Shown: positions 1 to 13,291, counted from the stretch's first letter. The stretch: 64,000 bases of DNA from Tetragonia tetragonoides (GCA_038025085.1 CM076152.1:39712501-39776500); one strand, 5' to 3'. The notes: generated by a model not told the origin, from the letters alone. A program made the numbers and translations.

Positions 1-2149
1 CGTATTTACTTCCACACTATTCTTGAGATAACCATATTTTCCCCATGTCTTTAATGTACTGCTCAAATCAAAGCCAACATTGTGTGCATCATATATAATA
101 CCAAAAGTGACAATATCGGGCTGCACGTGTCTATTTGGCAGTTCTGTGAGTACTGCACTTAACCGCTTAAAGTCTTTCATCTTCGAAAAGGCCAATGCGA
201 TAATGTTGGCAACAGTCACAGTCCACGGAATTTGTGCTTCCTCCATCTCTTGAATGACAGAATTCATCCCCTTCTTACTCAGAAGACAGGCATGAGAAAG
301 GAGCTGTAAACACCAAAAAAGGTCAGTCCTACCATTTTTTAGAGCAACATCATTCCCCAAATCATCTAACCTGGAGAACATGTAATTTTCAATGTAAACT
401 CTGGCAATCTTCCTAATCAGTCCTTCCTTGAGAAAGGTTTTTGAGCGTACTCTCATATAAAACTTTTCCATCTTTTCCAAGACTCCAAAGTCAGTATACG
501 CCTCAAGCATTGCAACCAAAGTTGATGACTGCAAATCGATGTTTTTTGAAAGAAGACGTTGGTACATCCTCTCCATTCTACTCAGCAATCCCCCTTTTGA
601 AAGTTCACGAATCAGCAAGTTATACGAAATGTGATCAGGTGAGCACCCACTGCACTCCATCATCTTTAAACAGTTGACCATCTCATCATACATTTGGAGT
701 TTCCCATATGCTTTAATCAACCCATCATACGTTTCAGTATCTGGGCTTAAATTGGTATCATTCATCTCATTAAGGTAACCAAGTGCATCATCAAACTTCC
801 CTTGCAAAGAATAGCCATGTATTATGGAATTGAAGACCTCTGAAGAAAGTCGTAAACCATGATTCTTCATATCTTGAAGTTTTAAAGTAGCTTCGTCCAT
901 CATACCTGACTCACTTAACAACCCTATAACCTTGATATAGTTGAATTCATTAATCCTTGACCGATCCAAATCCGTCCATGCATTGAAGACCTGTTCAAAT
1001 GCTCTTCAGTTTCAGTTTCAGTTTTAGTAATCAATTCATTGACAAACTTTAGAAGACAAACAAACAGGAAAGTAAACAGTTTGGGACAGGCCGATGCCTC
1101 CCTAAAAGAACATCACCTTCTCCACATTAGCCTTAAAATTGTTTCACGAAGAATGTCACTTGCCTAAAATTGTAACAATACATTTGTGAATTTCCTTCCT
1201 CTCTTCTAAATCCTAACTCATGAAACCAATCTCTTTTTTGCAATTTCCCAACCATTGCAAAGATATTTATAGACATACATGCATTTCTTTCAATTGTAGC
1301 CAAACTTCAAAGCTGTATACTTATACTCCTTCCATCCATGAACACTTGTCCCTTGTACATCTCGAATTAGTGACGCGACCACCAATCCAGGACATATATA
1401 CATACTTTTTTTTGTAGTAGTAGTATCATTATGGTGGAAGAAATTGGTAAAATTTGGGCAATGGAGAGCCAACCAAGAGAAATTTAAGCTCATCACACCC
1501 ATACTATGTACTTATCAGACTAACAAGTTCAGCTTAATCCATTCTAATACGCTTTTCACAGTAGTTTGATTCACATTTTCCTTGAACAAATAATCAGCCT
1601 CATAAACATCCTAGGAAGACAGAAAATTCCAGAACACACTTACATAATTTGTCATGTTCATCAATAAAACAATTTAAGTGTGGAAATAAAACCAAAATAA
1701 ACAAAAAAAGGTACCTCAGGTATCTCCTCAAATCTGGAATTTTGTTGAAGAAATTTAATGACAGCCCAGAACTGGGTTTTGTTCCAATCACCATCATCCT
1801 TCAGTACCTGCAAAGGGCTCAAATTTCCACCTTTGAGCTTTCCAATTAAAGATTGGAGATTTTGTGCTGCATGGTATTTCTCAACGAAAAGGGTAGTTTG
1901 TTTGATGGATTTTCGAGGTGGGTTTGATTGATGGTGTTGAGGAGAATTAGATGTTAGTGCCAGGGAATTAGAACAGTTTGTGTGGTGGGAGTTGAAAAGG
2001 AGAAAATTTTCAGGGTTTTTGAAGGGTTTTGAGAAATGGATTTTGCAAATTTTGATAGAATTTGGTTTTGATGGTGAGATAGTTGTTGTGTAGATACTCC
2101 TCAATGACAGTTGAATCTCCATTTGTTTCTGCTTCCTTTTCAATTTCAT
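1..2149 (-). CDS. Chloroplast P-type PPR protein (3' end cut by window)
   Basis: Two exons on the minus strand: 2149-1715 and 990-1, joined in phase 0 across a GT-AG intron (991-1714); the coding sequence runs off the window. The ATG at 2149 gives ten extra basic residues; the ATG at 2122 (MEIQLSLRS) is equally possible. The N-terminus is Ser/Thr/Lys-rich and acid-poor, like a chloroplast transit peptide. Exon 2 encodes degenerate 35-residue helical repeats such as NEFNYIKVIGLLSESGMMDE, VFNSIIHGYSLQGKFDDAL, TYDGLIKAYGKLQMYDEM and HISYNLLIRELSKGGLL, so this is a P-class PPR. PPR proteins bind organelle RNA and act in its processing, stability or translation. The order of segments recalls Arabidopsis At4g14190 (from memory). 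The RNA target is unknown. Splice sites and frame are seen directly; targeting is inferred. Confidence 0.88.
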
Positions 2150-3240
2150 ATGCTTCCATCCCCTTCCAAGAGCATATGGAAGAACAACTATACTTGTAAT
2201 TTTTCTTTTTCCAATCTTATTCCTGGCTCTCTTTTTTTTTTTTTTTCTTTTCTTACTTTTTTATTATTTTCAAAAAATTAAATTTCACTAATAAGACATT
2301 GTATGCTCTAGAATATCAATAAGTCTTGTTTGTACTCTTGTATGAGGCCACCTCAACATACCATATTGTAATTATGATTAGATTTTTTTTTATATGAGAA
2401 TTTAAATTCTATATTTCTTATAGAATACAAAGAAAAATCGATTTTATAATTTATTTTCAAAATTAACATAGTTCTTTTCTTGATTGCAAACAAAAATTAC
2501 ATTTCAAAATTTTGTTACTCTAGTTCCTTAAAACTGTAATCAACAATTTACTTACCTTATTTGGTAGATTTTAATATTAGAAGAAACTTTGTTATTCCTA
2601 TTTTTAAGGGTGTATTAGAGGGTAACAAATCCAGGTGGTGTTACTGAAACACCAGAAAATTTCTACTATTTTATATACAATAAAATTCTCTTTAAATACA
2701 TTATTTTTGATACTCTCCGTTAAAATTTGAATATTTACTACATAGGTCGTACACTCGTAGTCGTACTTTTATAATTATAAATTATAAAATAAAATAAATA
2801 TATCATGAACATCTAGAGATAGTGCACAATTTTTTCTTCAATTTTTTTTTAACGCGATAATGAGCAATTACTGAGAAAAGTCCAATATAATAGAGGATTC
2901 GTTTCCAATCATATGGAATGTTGCACATACTAATCTATTTTGGTGCAAGACTGTAGGTGTGCATTATTTTGGTCTATGACAATTGACATGTTTACAACAT
3001 GATTCTTGTCTGTGATAAAGGTAGTGGAAGTTGTAATTTTTAGTGACATTTCGACTCCAATTGTTCATGTAACCTTGTCTGAAATTTTTAGTGCTTCCAG
3101 CAATCGAAATTACTGCTGCCATCTTATAGAGAGAAAATCTAGCTCACAACTCTTGTTTTACCTTCAGATAAACTTTGGCTTCAGAAATTGTAATTTCCTA
3201 ATTTACATCTTTTGATTTGTCACAAAAGATTAGCTGCATA
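2150..3240. other. Intergenic, PPR upstream region
   Basis: AT-rich DNA between the PPR start and the 3' side of the zinc-finger gene. It has poly-T runs near 2231-2246. I see no gene or clear element; the short ORF at 3006-3215 has no recognisable protein features. Confidence 0.6.
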
Positions 3241-3543
3241 TAGTCAATTAGTCATACGGATAGAACAAGATTAACAGGATTTGTACCCACTACTCAGCAA
3301 ATCATCATTATGCAACATTGACCTGAACAAAAATAACTAGTAAGTACATAAAACCACCAGAGGGCTCAGGTCTAAAAATCCCACATATAGACATCTCCTA
3401 CATCCCCTAAAAAAAGATGCTAGCAGTTCAGGAAACAAGCACGGCGCAAGATTTATCTACTCACTAGTCTTCTACACGACTTCTTAACATGCTTCGATTC
3501 CTTCCCTGTCTCCTTCAGAACTCAATACAGATCATTTCAAAAC

Positions 3544-6500
3544 CTATCTAGCATTAACAGACGAACAGCACAGAAATGGTGCCCAATATGGTCTGCCCTT
3601 GGCCCTCCTCTTCTCTGTCTTGATGTTCACCGGGTATCTTGCAGGAGAGTTCCATTCCTTTCCTGTCTCCTCCTTGACAGCCTCTGCCTTGGGGTCCTCG
3701 GAACCAAGATTCTCTGTCTTACCAGAGAACCCATTATTTGTTGCTGGGACTTCATCTGTCACGAGAGCTGAGTCGTTATGATTTGGTGATTCTGCTCTGC
3801 TTCTCGCGGTAGCTTCTCCTAAAAGGGTTTTCAAAGCAGTATGTTGCTTTCCACTACTCCAATTATTTACCTTGGCAATAATCTCCTCTTCTCTAGTTAC
3901 TCCAAGTGGCTCATTCGCCACATGAATGACTGATGATGACAAACCAGTCTGTACGGCAGAGCTCTCTTGCTGCTGGTCCGGAGATACCTGGATTTCGGAC
4001 GCACGTTCCTTTTGTTCGAGTCCAACGTGTTGATCAACTGATGTTTTACTCTCAGTGTGTTGACCCTCGCCCACAGTTTTTGGTTCCAAGCTAACAGGTC
4101 GTGCTTCAGGTGATGCTTGGAACTTGTATGATGTTGCAGCAGACAAGACTGCTTCATCAGACAGAAATCAAGCCAAACAACTTTAATCCTCAGGACATGA
4201 TTAAAATGGATATAGAAAAGCAATGTTGTTATAGAAAAGAAATCAAGGTAAGGAAAGCAGATATTTTGTGCAATCAATGCCTCTTAACTACCTGAAACAG
4301 ATCCCCAGTTGCCTTCCAAACTATCACTTTGGCTACTTGAATCTGTGATGTCTACTGCTGAAACAGGAGCATCCTGATTGGTTATCCTATCACCTTTAGT
4401 GACACCAGAAGCATTATCTGCAGACATTTTGGAGCAGCTATCTGCAACAACAGCAGAAGTTGGAAAAGAAGATCCATCACCTTCACTCATCTTTGAGTTT
4501 AAATCAAGACAATCATCTGTTTTCACAATAGCATCGCTGTTATCTTTAGTTATGCATTCTCCACCTCCCAAATTGTCATCAGCACTTCGTACTTCACTAA
4601 CACCAGGCGAAGCAAGTAGGTTATCCAGTTGTGAATGAACCACCACATTTCCAGAACCTAAAATCTTATCCAACTTGCCCTGATCATGATTCTTTTCCAG
4701 TTCAAACAGGTCATCATTTTTATCTTCAGACCCAGCTACAGTCAACTCACAACCAGGTGCAGTTTCAGTCTCCTCTTCCCCAATCCTCGCCCCATTCACA
4801 TTCAATACAGTACCTTCAACACTAGCCGTTTCATCATAGGCAATATCATTGTTGTCATGGGCAGTGATTAGCTCCTTCACTTGGGGAGCAGTATCATCGA
4901 CAGAAGGTTCAGCCAATGTTGGACTTGCCGCAGGCAATTCTCCCACTTGAACTTTACCGCTGTCATTTTCATGTACCACAGAATGTTCCAAGTCTACTTT
5001 AATACTATCACATGAATTGGCACCTCCATTTGCGCCATTTTCTTGATCATCACCACCACCTACAGTAGCACCTTCAGGAATTGTTGACGAGACAATGGAT
5101 TCCTTCTCTTCAGTACAGCTAACATTCTCATCTTTCCAAGTCTCAAGTTTTATGTTGTCAAGTACTTTTTCATTACTAAACTCAGTAATATCAGCATCTT
5201 CAGGAATTGTTGACGAGACAATGGATTCAATCTCTTCAGTACAGCTAACTTTCTCATCTTTCCAAGTCTCAAGTTTTATGTTGTCAAGTACTTTTTCATT
5301 TCTAAACTCAGTAATGTCAGCATCAGAGACCTGCACATCTGATGTTTTTTGTCCTAGCTCTTCTACAGTATTTGGTTCAACTAGCGATTTGTTTTGTCCA
5401 ACCTCCTGCATAAGCATATTCTCCGGAGAATGGACAGTATTTGAGACATCGTCTAGAGAACCGACATAGTTACTTTCACCAAGTTCAGCAAAATCAGTAC
5501 CAGAGCGCCTCTCCTCAATGGCATGAGCTTTACCATGTTCCGCGCTCTCAACTTCCAAACTAGTGTCAGGGGTCATATCAATGTTGAATAACCCCCCTTT
5601 GTGGTCTAACTCTTCAGCTGCTATCTTAGAATGCTCTTGTAAAGGTAAAACATCAGGTACAGCTTGAGAAAGGACATTTTCAGATGGTTCAATCAGGGGG
5701 TCATGCTCCACAACCAGATCATTAGACTTGTTTATGTTTCCATCTGCATCTTCAAAACCTTTTACTGAATGCACTGAGGCATGAAAATTTGCAGAAGAAT
5801 CTAGAACATGAGAGCCCTCAAACTTTTCTTCAAAACCATAAGTCTGCATTCCTGTGGTCTTTACCAATCCATCAGCAGAGATAGAATCCACAAATTCCTG
5901 ACTTGCACCTCCCGAAACAGAAACATCTTCAGAAGCTTCCTCGCATGTTTCACTACATTGGGTTCCAAGTTGAAAAAAGTCCTTACTTGACACAAATTTT
6001 CTTAAACCTTCCTCTGTAACATCATCCAGCTCACTCGATGTTCCAGAGAATTGCATCACATTCTGCTCAACTGCATTCTCATTCTCTCTTGTAACCGAAG
6101 CATAAACTGGAGTTGGAGTATTGGTGGAGCTGGAAGTATGATCTTGGGACAGCATACCATCTTCAACTTTGTTATTTTCACCTCTCAATGCCTGAGTCAC
6201 TTGCAGCTGTTTGTCCTCTAGGAGAATAATAGATGCAGATATATTAATTTCGAATAAACAGAATCAGAAATGATAATTTCAAACAGACCAACTGCAACCA
6301 CACAGAAAAACAAGATGGAACCAAAGAAAAATGCTAGCGTCAACCATTTACAACATTCAAAAATTATAAGGCAGCCAAGAGAGCATCATAATTACAGAGT
6401 AATACGCATTTCACATAGCAGTGCCACTCAATGTAATGATAAAGTGGAGGGTCTAGGCTCCTTTGCCCTCTTACATTGCGTAAAGTGCATTTACCTAAAT

Positions 6501-9500
6501 TGATTTCTGATACAATCAGGATAGGCATTTAGTGGCCATTTTCTTTCGTCAGTGGCTAGACCAAGTTTGTTTCCCTGTAGAAACTTAGAAAGATATTTCC
6601 CACTCCACCCTCTCAATATAAAACTTAGCCAGATAATTCCAGTAACATACAAGAATAACAGGTCGTAATGGCGTCTGCCAAACCTCCTGTGTTAGGCTCT
6701 CAAGTCTCAACTTCTTGTGATGGCAGCGCAACATGACACAAAAGGTTAGCTTTGGGTTACAGCAATTGCCACTTACTATAAACATGTAACAACATCAGAT
6801 TATTAGCACACATGGCATGATAGGTGTGTCCCGTATGTGATTACCTTCCCAAATTCCCCACTAAATAGAAAGACAGAACCATGCCCAATATAGTGGCCAA
6901 GTTAAATTTGGGCTCCAACAGACATGATATTGTAATAGGCATAGCAGCCGCAGATGCAGATAACAACAGCAAAAGGAGATATAGAAGTCAATATTTTGTG
7001 CTCGTGTGAATGTTAAGACGTAGATGGGACTTCTGATGATATGTCATGTACTTAAGATGAAAAGAGGACAATAGTAACGCTCACCACTCAAAAGAACTGA
7101 GGACCAATGTCAATATAGGGACTAAGGCCAGTAGGCGTCTAAAACTGTTCCAATAGTTGAAGAAAAAAGGGGTTACAGAATTCCAGTTAGCAACTGCAAT
7201 AACCAGGTTCATCAATACTCTAAGCATTACCAATGCAAATGCAGCAAACAAGCTCACTCAACGAATTATGTTGATCTAAAAGGAGATGTTCTACAATCTT
7301 GCATGGGATATTCTATAAGGAGATGTTGATCTAAAAGGAGATGTATCAGAATCTGGCATGTGAAATTTTTTTCTATCTCATCCATATCTATCTTTTTCAA
7401 ATAGGGAAGTTCCATACTGTCTGTAGCAATCAATAAGAACAACAGGAGCAAGGGAATGAGCAAGGGAATTACCAAACCCTATATCTAACGGTTACGTCAA
7501 TTGTTTCTTCACACACAAATGTGCATGACTTACATTTAACAAGTTCATTGCCTCTAAAATTACTTCCATACATGAGATGTCATAACAAACACGTGCACAT
7601 TGGTGCGCCCAGCTTTCATTCCAGGGCCAATTCATCCCGCTATCTTGAAATCAAGATGTTCATACTGACATGAAACTCTGAAAGAGTTTCATTCCTCCCT
7701 CTGCAAACATCCATGATAGGGACCCGAACGACAACGTTTTAAAAGTTTATGGGGCAGAATGAACTACTTTGATCACCCGGTTGAATGACCCACTATTTCC
7801 AGTCATAAGGCAAAAGTTGCTCCTACTATTTCTCGTTTCCAAACTAAGACTCTTACCTTTTTTTAATGCAAAGAAACAGAATAGAAGTGGTGTGTACAAT
7901 AAGAACTGTTTCAATCCATATATATTGTTGTAAAGTGGCTGAAATCACTTAAATCTTCTTCACATATACATGCCACAAGAGCTTTCCATAAATTGGTTAA
8001 ACCCGGGCGAGATAAAAACTAATGTAAAACAAATTGAAGGTGAACTCCAAATATATCTAAGATTCTAGGGAAAGACAGAAAAGAATTAGTAACATCGTAA
8101 AGCAAACTCTTTTAGGATATTATATCACAATGGTACATAAAATCAAGTTTGACATCAAAAATACAATCTCTAGCCGTGGAACACATCAACCACCAACATT
8201 ATTGAGTCAATAGATATCACATGGACACAAATTTAGTGGTGACCACCAATGCCAAGTTAATTATTGCAAATCCATTTTCGAACAAGAATGACTATCAATA
8301 CTAATAAACATTACCTATCATTATCTAGCGGGGCTCACGATTATCCCATGAGTTTATCATATATAATAAACTAAGGTACATGTGAAACCAGGTTAGTCAT
8401 AATTCAAGCCATTTACAAAAGCACATATAACAATAATGACATCCACAGTACAAGAAGCACACTTCCTAAGCAAAGTTAATAGATTCCTAATTTAATTTTA
8501 AAGCTACCTAGATCTCTTAGATTTAATCAGATCCATTCCTAGAATAACGTAGGGTAACAAGGAAACAACCAACAAGCACGGAAGCTATCTTACTAAGTAT
8601 TGTCAAATCTAAGATCATTAGCATCACGACTACCTAAATTCTAGAAGAAAACAAAGACAATAACACATGAATATAAAAAACTCCAAAGAAGTTCTGTTGA
8701 ATTGAACAATGACATTTTTGCCACAACTTAACTGGTTGGATCATATTAAAACAAAGCACAATCAACTACCATCAAATCTGCACATAATAAAGGCATAATA
8801 AACCATGACAAATTTATGCCTAAAATGGACTCACCAGCAATGGCATTGTCCACAGTAAGCTTAGTGTCATCTGGGTTATTTTCAGTTTTATTTTGCAGCG
8901 AATTCCCCCTAGATATAACACCATAAGAGCCATCTTCAGTGACAAAATCAGTGACAGCATCTGCAAATAATTCATCTTCCGATCTGTTTGATCTACTTGA
9001 TCTACTACCAACTCCACTACTACTTCTCCTGCTTATAGTCCTCTCCACAATTTTACCACCTTCACAAAACCAATTTCAACCCACGTCAAAAAAAAATCAA
9101 CATTCACACAAGTTACCCAAAAAAAATAAATTACAACAGTAAGAATAATAAGAAAAATTATTACTTGGGGTTTTAAGGTCATCATCAGAGACATGTTCAC
9201 CATCAGAACCATCCAAATGAGTCTTATCTTCAGAATTATCCAACTTGTAACCTTCAACTGTTCCACAAACCCTCTTATGAGCCCTCCTATGTCTAGAACT
9301 AGGGTGTGGATTTGGAAATGGCCATCCACATTTGTGACAAATATGAGCTCCACCATGCCCTTCATGTCCTTTTTGTTTGTCAAAACATCAAAATCAAAAT
9401 CACAACTAACCGTCATTAAGGCATTTCTACAAACACGTAACAGGCAACCCAGAAAATATGAATATAACCCCCATTTCAGAAACACCCATACAAAAACTTT

Positions 9501-9665
9501 CCAAGATATAACTACCCAAAAGAATAATCCAAACACCCAGAACAAAATAACAATGACCCATCAAAATTACTTCAAAAAAAAAGGAGGAAATTAAATCAAA
9601 GACCCAGAAGAGTATACATACACACCTGATTGATTGGCGGCTTTTTTGTGATCTTGGGTTTCCAT
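3544..9665 (-). CDS. Single C2H2 zinc-finger protein with long acidic tail
   Basis: Five exons on the minus strand: 9665-9626, 9368-9165, 9059-8835, 6217-4292 and 4148-3544. All junctions are GT-AG and keep frame, giving 999 codons. Residues 24-44 form a C2H2 finger (C24-x2-C27-x12-H40-x3-H44) within HICHKCGWPFPNPHPSSRH, preceded by a Gly/His-rich stretch. A Ser/Arg-rich segment follows (SRRSSSGVGSRSSRSNRS). The rest, about 840 residues, is Glu/Asp/Ser/Val-rich, low in complexity and probably disordered. The C-terminus is basic and then ends PYWAPFLCCSSVNAR, a distinct tail that looks conserved. I recall plant proteins with this finger and tail, but know no established function. Nucleic-acid or protein binding through the finger is inference. 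Exon 4 carries an in-frame tandem duplication. The 2.6 kb intron 3 (6218-8834) shows no gene. Confidence 0.85.
5073..5324 (-). repeat. 126 bp in-frame tandem duplication in zinc-finger gene
   Basis: Two adjacent copies, 5073-5198 and 5199-5324, differ at only a few bases. The unit is exactly 42 codons and encodes a segment that starts DADITEF and ends VSSTIPE. The few differences include Arg/Ser and Ile/Lys changes, so the duplication is recent and does not break the frame. Confidence 0.92.
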
Positions 9666-9723
9666 TTTTCCGACCAGAGAGAAAGTGAGAGACTGGGAAA
9701 TAAGGGAAACGGACAAGAATTAT

Positions 9724-9726
<3 letters not shown>

Positions 9727-9769
<43 letters not shown>
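9727..9769. repeat. (GA)n microsatellite in 5' leader
   Basis: About 21 GA units lying 60-105 bp upstream of the zinc-finger ATG (9665). On the coding strand this is a (TC)n tract in the probable 5' UTR or core promoter. Confidence 0.9.
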
Positions 9770-9772
<3 letters not shown>

Positions 9773-9930
9773 TAGACGAAAGAGTGAGACAGTGAGAAGA
9801 GAATAAGAAAAGAAAATGCAAAGCGGCCCAGGGTCTTTTTCTTCTCTTTGATGGGTGTCGTTGGCGAGTCAAGAGAGAGAAAGTACGACACACAGACACA
9901 GTGAAGAAAGATAGGGACAAAGTATTACCA

Positions 9931-9933
9931 AAG

Positions 9934-9971
<38 letters not shown>

Positions 9972-9983
9972 GAGAGAGAGAGA
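9931..9983. repeat. Interrupted (GA)n microsatellite
   Basis: A second GA-rich tract, in three blocks broken by GGA. On the zinc-finger gene's strand it lies about 270-320 bp upstream of the ATG. Plant promoters often hold CT-rich tracts here. Confidence 0.85.
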
Positions 9984-10696
9984 ATGAGACATGGAAATGG
10001 GATAACGGCCAATCCTATACACCCATGTGCGCATGTTACATTAAGGCCCCGCTTTATGTTATGGTACAATCCAATTTTAACCTGGGTGGGTTACTTACCC
10101 TAGAGGGCATTCAATTTTGGCCCATTGGTAAAATAGATATTTACTCATCATACTTGGCAAAACGGGTCATTTGGGTCAGATTCGTTACATGTCACCATGT
10201 CGGTCATTAGATTGAGTCACATTTCCAAGTTCGGGGTAAATACTAAATAGTAATGTCTCTTTCCCAAATTTCAAAGCAAAATCGAATTTTAGATCGAGTC
10301 TATTTTGACATTTCTCACTCATAAGTCATAACATGTAAGTTGCAACACAACATCAATTTGATATTGACAAAGTATCAAAGGGAAACACTTACAATGGGTT
10401 TGAATCAGATGTTTATTATGAATTTTTTTGGGTCAAGCTAATCTTGTTTCACGTCAAGTCGGCTCAGAAAGGAAGATAAAATAATCCTTGCCTTTTTTAC
10501 AATAATAAAACCATCGACTTTAATTAAAGAATGAACGTGTTGAGTCATTTACACTAACTACTTACCGATAATAATTATTCATTTATCAAAATACTCACTT
10601 CAAAATGAGAAGTTCCTTCCTTTAACCAAAAAACCCTCCATAGCCCATACAAAAAAGTGAAAAACAATCTAGAGAGAAAGAATATAACAACAGCAA

Positions 10697-10845
10697 GTCT
10701 TGTGTGAGACCAACTCACAAAAACTTTTGGTCACTTTTTTAGAAATATAGAGGTCACTTATGATGAGCAGTGACCCTTGTTTCATTGAAAAGTAATCGTC
10801 ATCTCACCAAAAATTACAAAAAAAAACCGTCTTATAGAAGTTTTA
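10697..10845. mobile_element. Short MITE-like repeat (GTGTGAGACCAAC / CCGTCTTATA family)
   Basis: About 150 bp from TCTTGTGTGAGACCAACT to AAACCGTCTTATAGAAG. Related sequence occurs at 24835-24980 in the same orientation and at 42885-43030 inverted, each with an internal 'GTGACCCTTRTTTCA' segment. It has no coding capacity. Copy number and shared ends suggest a small non-autonomous element; the superfamily is not resolved. Confidence 0.6.
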
Positions 10846-10919
10846 AGAAAAATACGCACGGCTCGATTAAGTACTTTACATACGACTCATGTTAATATAA
10901 GTAACATGTTGTAACATCA

Positions 10920-11176
10920 CCAACAAAGGTGGTGGTCTAGTGGTTTCAAGCTTACTCCCAAGTGGTTTGGTAAGGCAAGGTCATAGGTCTGAATCCTCAT
11001 TCCCCCCATGCCTTGTGTCTGCTGGCTTAGCTTATAGGAACTATAATAGCCCCTTGTTGGTATTACGTTGACGAAGCCAGTGCTTACGCTGGTTACGAGA
11101 GTCCGAACATAATGTAGCAGGGGATACCTTGGTCGCCATTCACTTGCATCCTCTTTTTGTTTAGCAAAAAAATACT
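10920..11176 (+). mobile_element. SINE, family A (complete copy with TSD)
   Basis: A tRNA-derived SINE of about 257 bp. The head carries an A-box-like TGGTCTAGTGGT and a B-box-like GGTCTGAATCC, spaced as in a tRNA promoter; the tail ends in an A-rich run. It is flanked by a perfect 13 bp target-site duplication, TGTTGTAACATCA, at 10907-10919 and 11177-11189. RNA polymerase III transcription and L1-type retroposition follow from what is known of SINEs. Confidence 0.88.
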
Positions 11177-11606
11177 TGTTGTAACATCATTATTTTTGAG
11201 TTTAGTAAAGAACACACATATAAATTGTACAAAGAAATACTCACACAATATATTAAATATTGAGGGATAGTTTTGAGTTTTAACCAGAGGAGCAAGTTAC
11301 AGATTTTTCACCGTCATGTGATAGACTAGTTAGATTTGAAAACTATAACAAATAGACACTACATTACTTGTTTTTATTCAATTCAACAATATTATCAACC
11401 AAATCAGTTCGCATTGGATACTCTTGGGAGTGTTAAGAGTGACGGGTAACGGCTTCAGTAGGAGAATATCTCACGAGCGCATATTATAATTTATAACAGG
11501 CCCCCCAAACCAAATCCTAGATGAAGCCTTTCACGTGATTTGCTTATTTTTCTATTTTGTGGAACTCAAACTCAATCACCAATTGACCCCCTCTACATGG
11601 TTTTTA

Positions 11607-11800
11607 GGAACTTTACTATGAATACTAGCCATTTGTTGCTTTGGTAGTGTTATGTTGACGTGATTCATGTATACGTTTGGTTATTCAATTAGTTTGATAG
11701 ATTCGTTTTTAAACATAAGAGCCTGAATATGATGTAGTACGGATATTTCGGTTGTCATTCATTTGCACCCTCTTATTGTCGAGAAAAAAGAAAATTGACC
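11607..11800 (+). mobile_element. SINE family A, old diverged copy
   Basis: It aligns by eye with the body and tail of the family A element at 56228-56433, including the extra central segment missing from the 10920 copy. It shares GAACT..ACTA, GATGTAGTACGG and the TTGCACCCTCTT tail. The tRNA-like head and TSD are not recognisable, so this is an old decayed copy. Confidence 0.65.
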
Positions 11801-13291
11801 ATCCTTAGATCAACGGCTGATGTAGCTCCATCATGGAACCAACAAAAATATGCGCCGGAGCACGTGCCTAATCCTTTCGCTAACGTCTAATGTGCACCAC
11901 CCTGTGTTAATTAATTTATTTGAGTATTCTTTTTGTTTTATTTCTCTGACTTTGACTTTTTCATGCAATTTCAGACATATTTTCTAGATTCTGTTCTGCC
12001 CGTTTGTGAACCTGGCGGCTTACTGCTTTTTTATTGAAGCCACACATTAAGGTCAGTTTTAAAACATTGGGGTAATATAAAAAAAAAATTGGCAATATTT
12101 ATCTAAGATTGGTATATCTCTGAACTTTGACTTTTTTATTCTCCATTTAATAAAATGGACTAAGTACGTAATTATAAATTTACAAATTACAAACACCTCT
12201 AATTAGTAATTACTGTTGTAGATGACGGATGACTTATACGCCTATAAAACACACACAATCAACGCCAGCTAAAGACACAAAATACCTACGAGAGCCAAGC
12301 AAAATACCAACTAAAAGATAAACCTACAAACCACAAACACCTCTAATTACTGTTATTACAGCACAAACCGAAAAGAGATTGCCATAACCAATAAATGTGA
12401 AGGGGGGTTGGTTAATGGAAGGCTTGAAAAATGTACTAGCAAAATCTGGATCTTGCAGACGATAAGAAAGAAGAATTCTATCCATAGTGATGTAGTAAAT
12501 TGTCCTTTGCTGATAGTGGTATTAGTGGGATTGGCCAAATAATATGTGGGTGATATCATTAGTGAGTTTGGTTAGATTAGGTAACTTATTCCACGTCATA
12601 AACTCATGATTTTATTATTTTCATGTGGGTGTATATTGGATGAATTTTATTTTTTGGGGGGGTCCAATAGAAACACAGAGAAAAGTATAATTGGACCATT
12701 AATTTAAGAAAAATTATAAAGTTTTACAAAGTAGAAATACCATTACTAAATTCAACTTTAATTATATTTTCAAAATATCACATTTTTATGAATTAAGTAT
12801 AGTGTTAGAATTATAATTATTCATGATCAAAGTGTTATATTAGAGATTCCAAAAAATCATATAAAAAAAAGTTTTAAGTACGGAGAAAGTACTATCATTG
12901 TTTGGCTCCTGAGATTGATCTAATAATATTTAGGGATTGATCTAATAATATCATAGGGGCGTGTGTATCAATCCATTTGAGAAACAAATATTACTAAATT
13001 ATATCATCTACGCTTATTTACAATAAAATAACTAGATCAATTAATCATTCAGATATGCTTATACATTGTTGAAACTATATGTAATCCATCCACACCACTT
13101 GATTAGTGAATCATTATTCCACTAATTATGGTGTTAAGTGGATTTGTAATAACTATGATTAACTTTTGAGCAAGATGGGCGTCTTCTTGGTAATTTAAAT
13201 ATCGATCTAATAATTAAAAACTTGTCCCTAGAACAATTACAGTATTATACGTCGGCATAGTGTATGTATTAGTCAGTACTACTAGAACTCA
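11801..13291. other. Intergenic AT-rich DNA
   Basis: No gene seen. The stretch at about 12700-12900 ends in TACGGAGAAAGTAC, which resembles a decayed Stowaway terminus. The ORF at 12356-12559 (minus) shows no recognisable protein features. Confidence 0.5.

Noticed and set aside
9427..10069. Leu/Ser-repeat ORFs on the minus strand
   Set aside because: Readings of the GA/CT microsatellites in the leader of the zinc-finger gene.
10920..10990. Possible tRNA gene
   Set aside because: A and B boxes are present but the cloverleaf is poor and a SINE body, A-rich tail and TSD follow.
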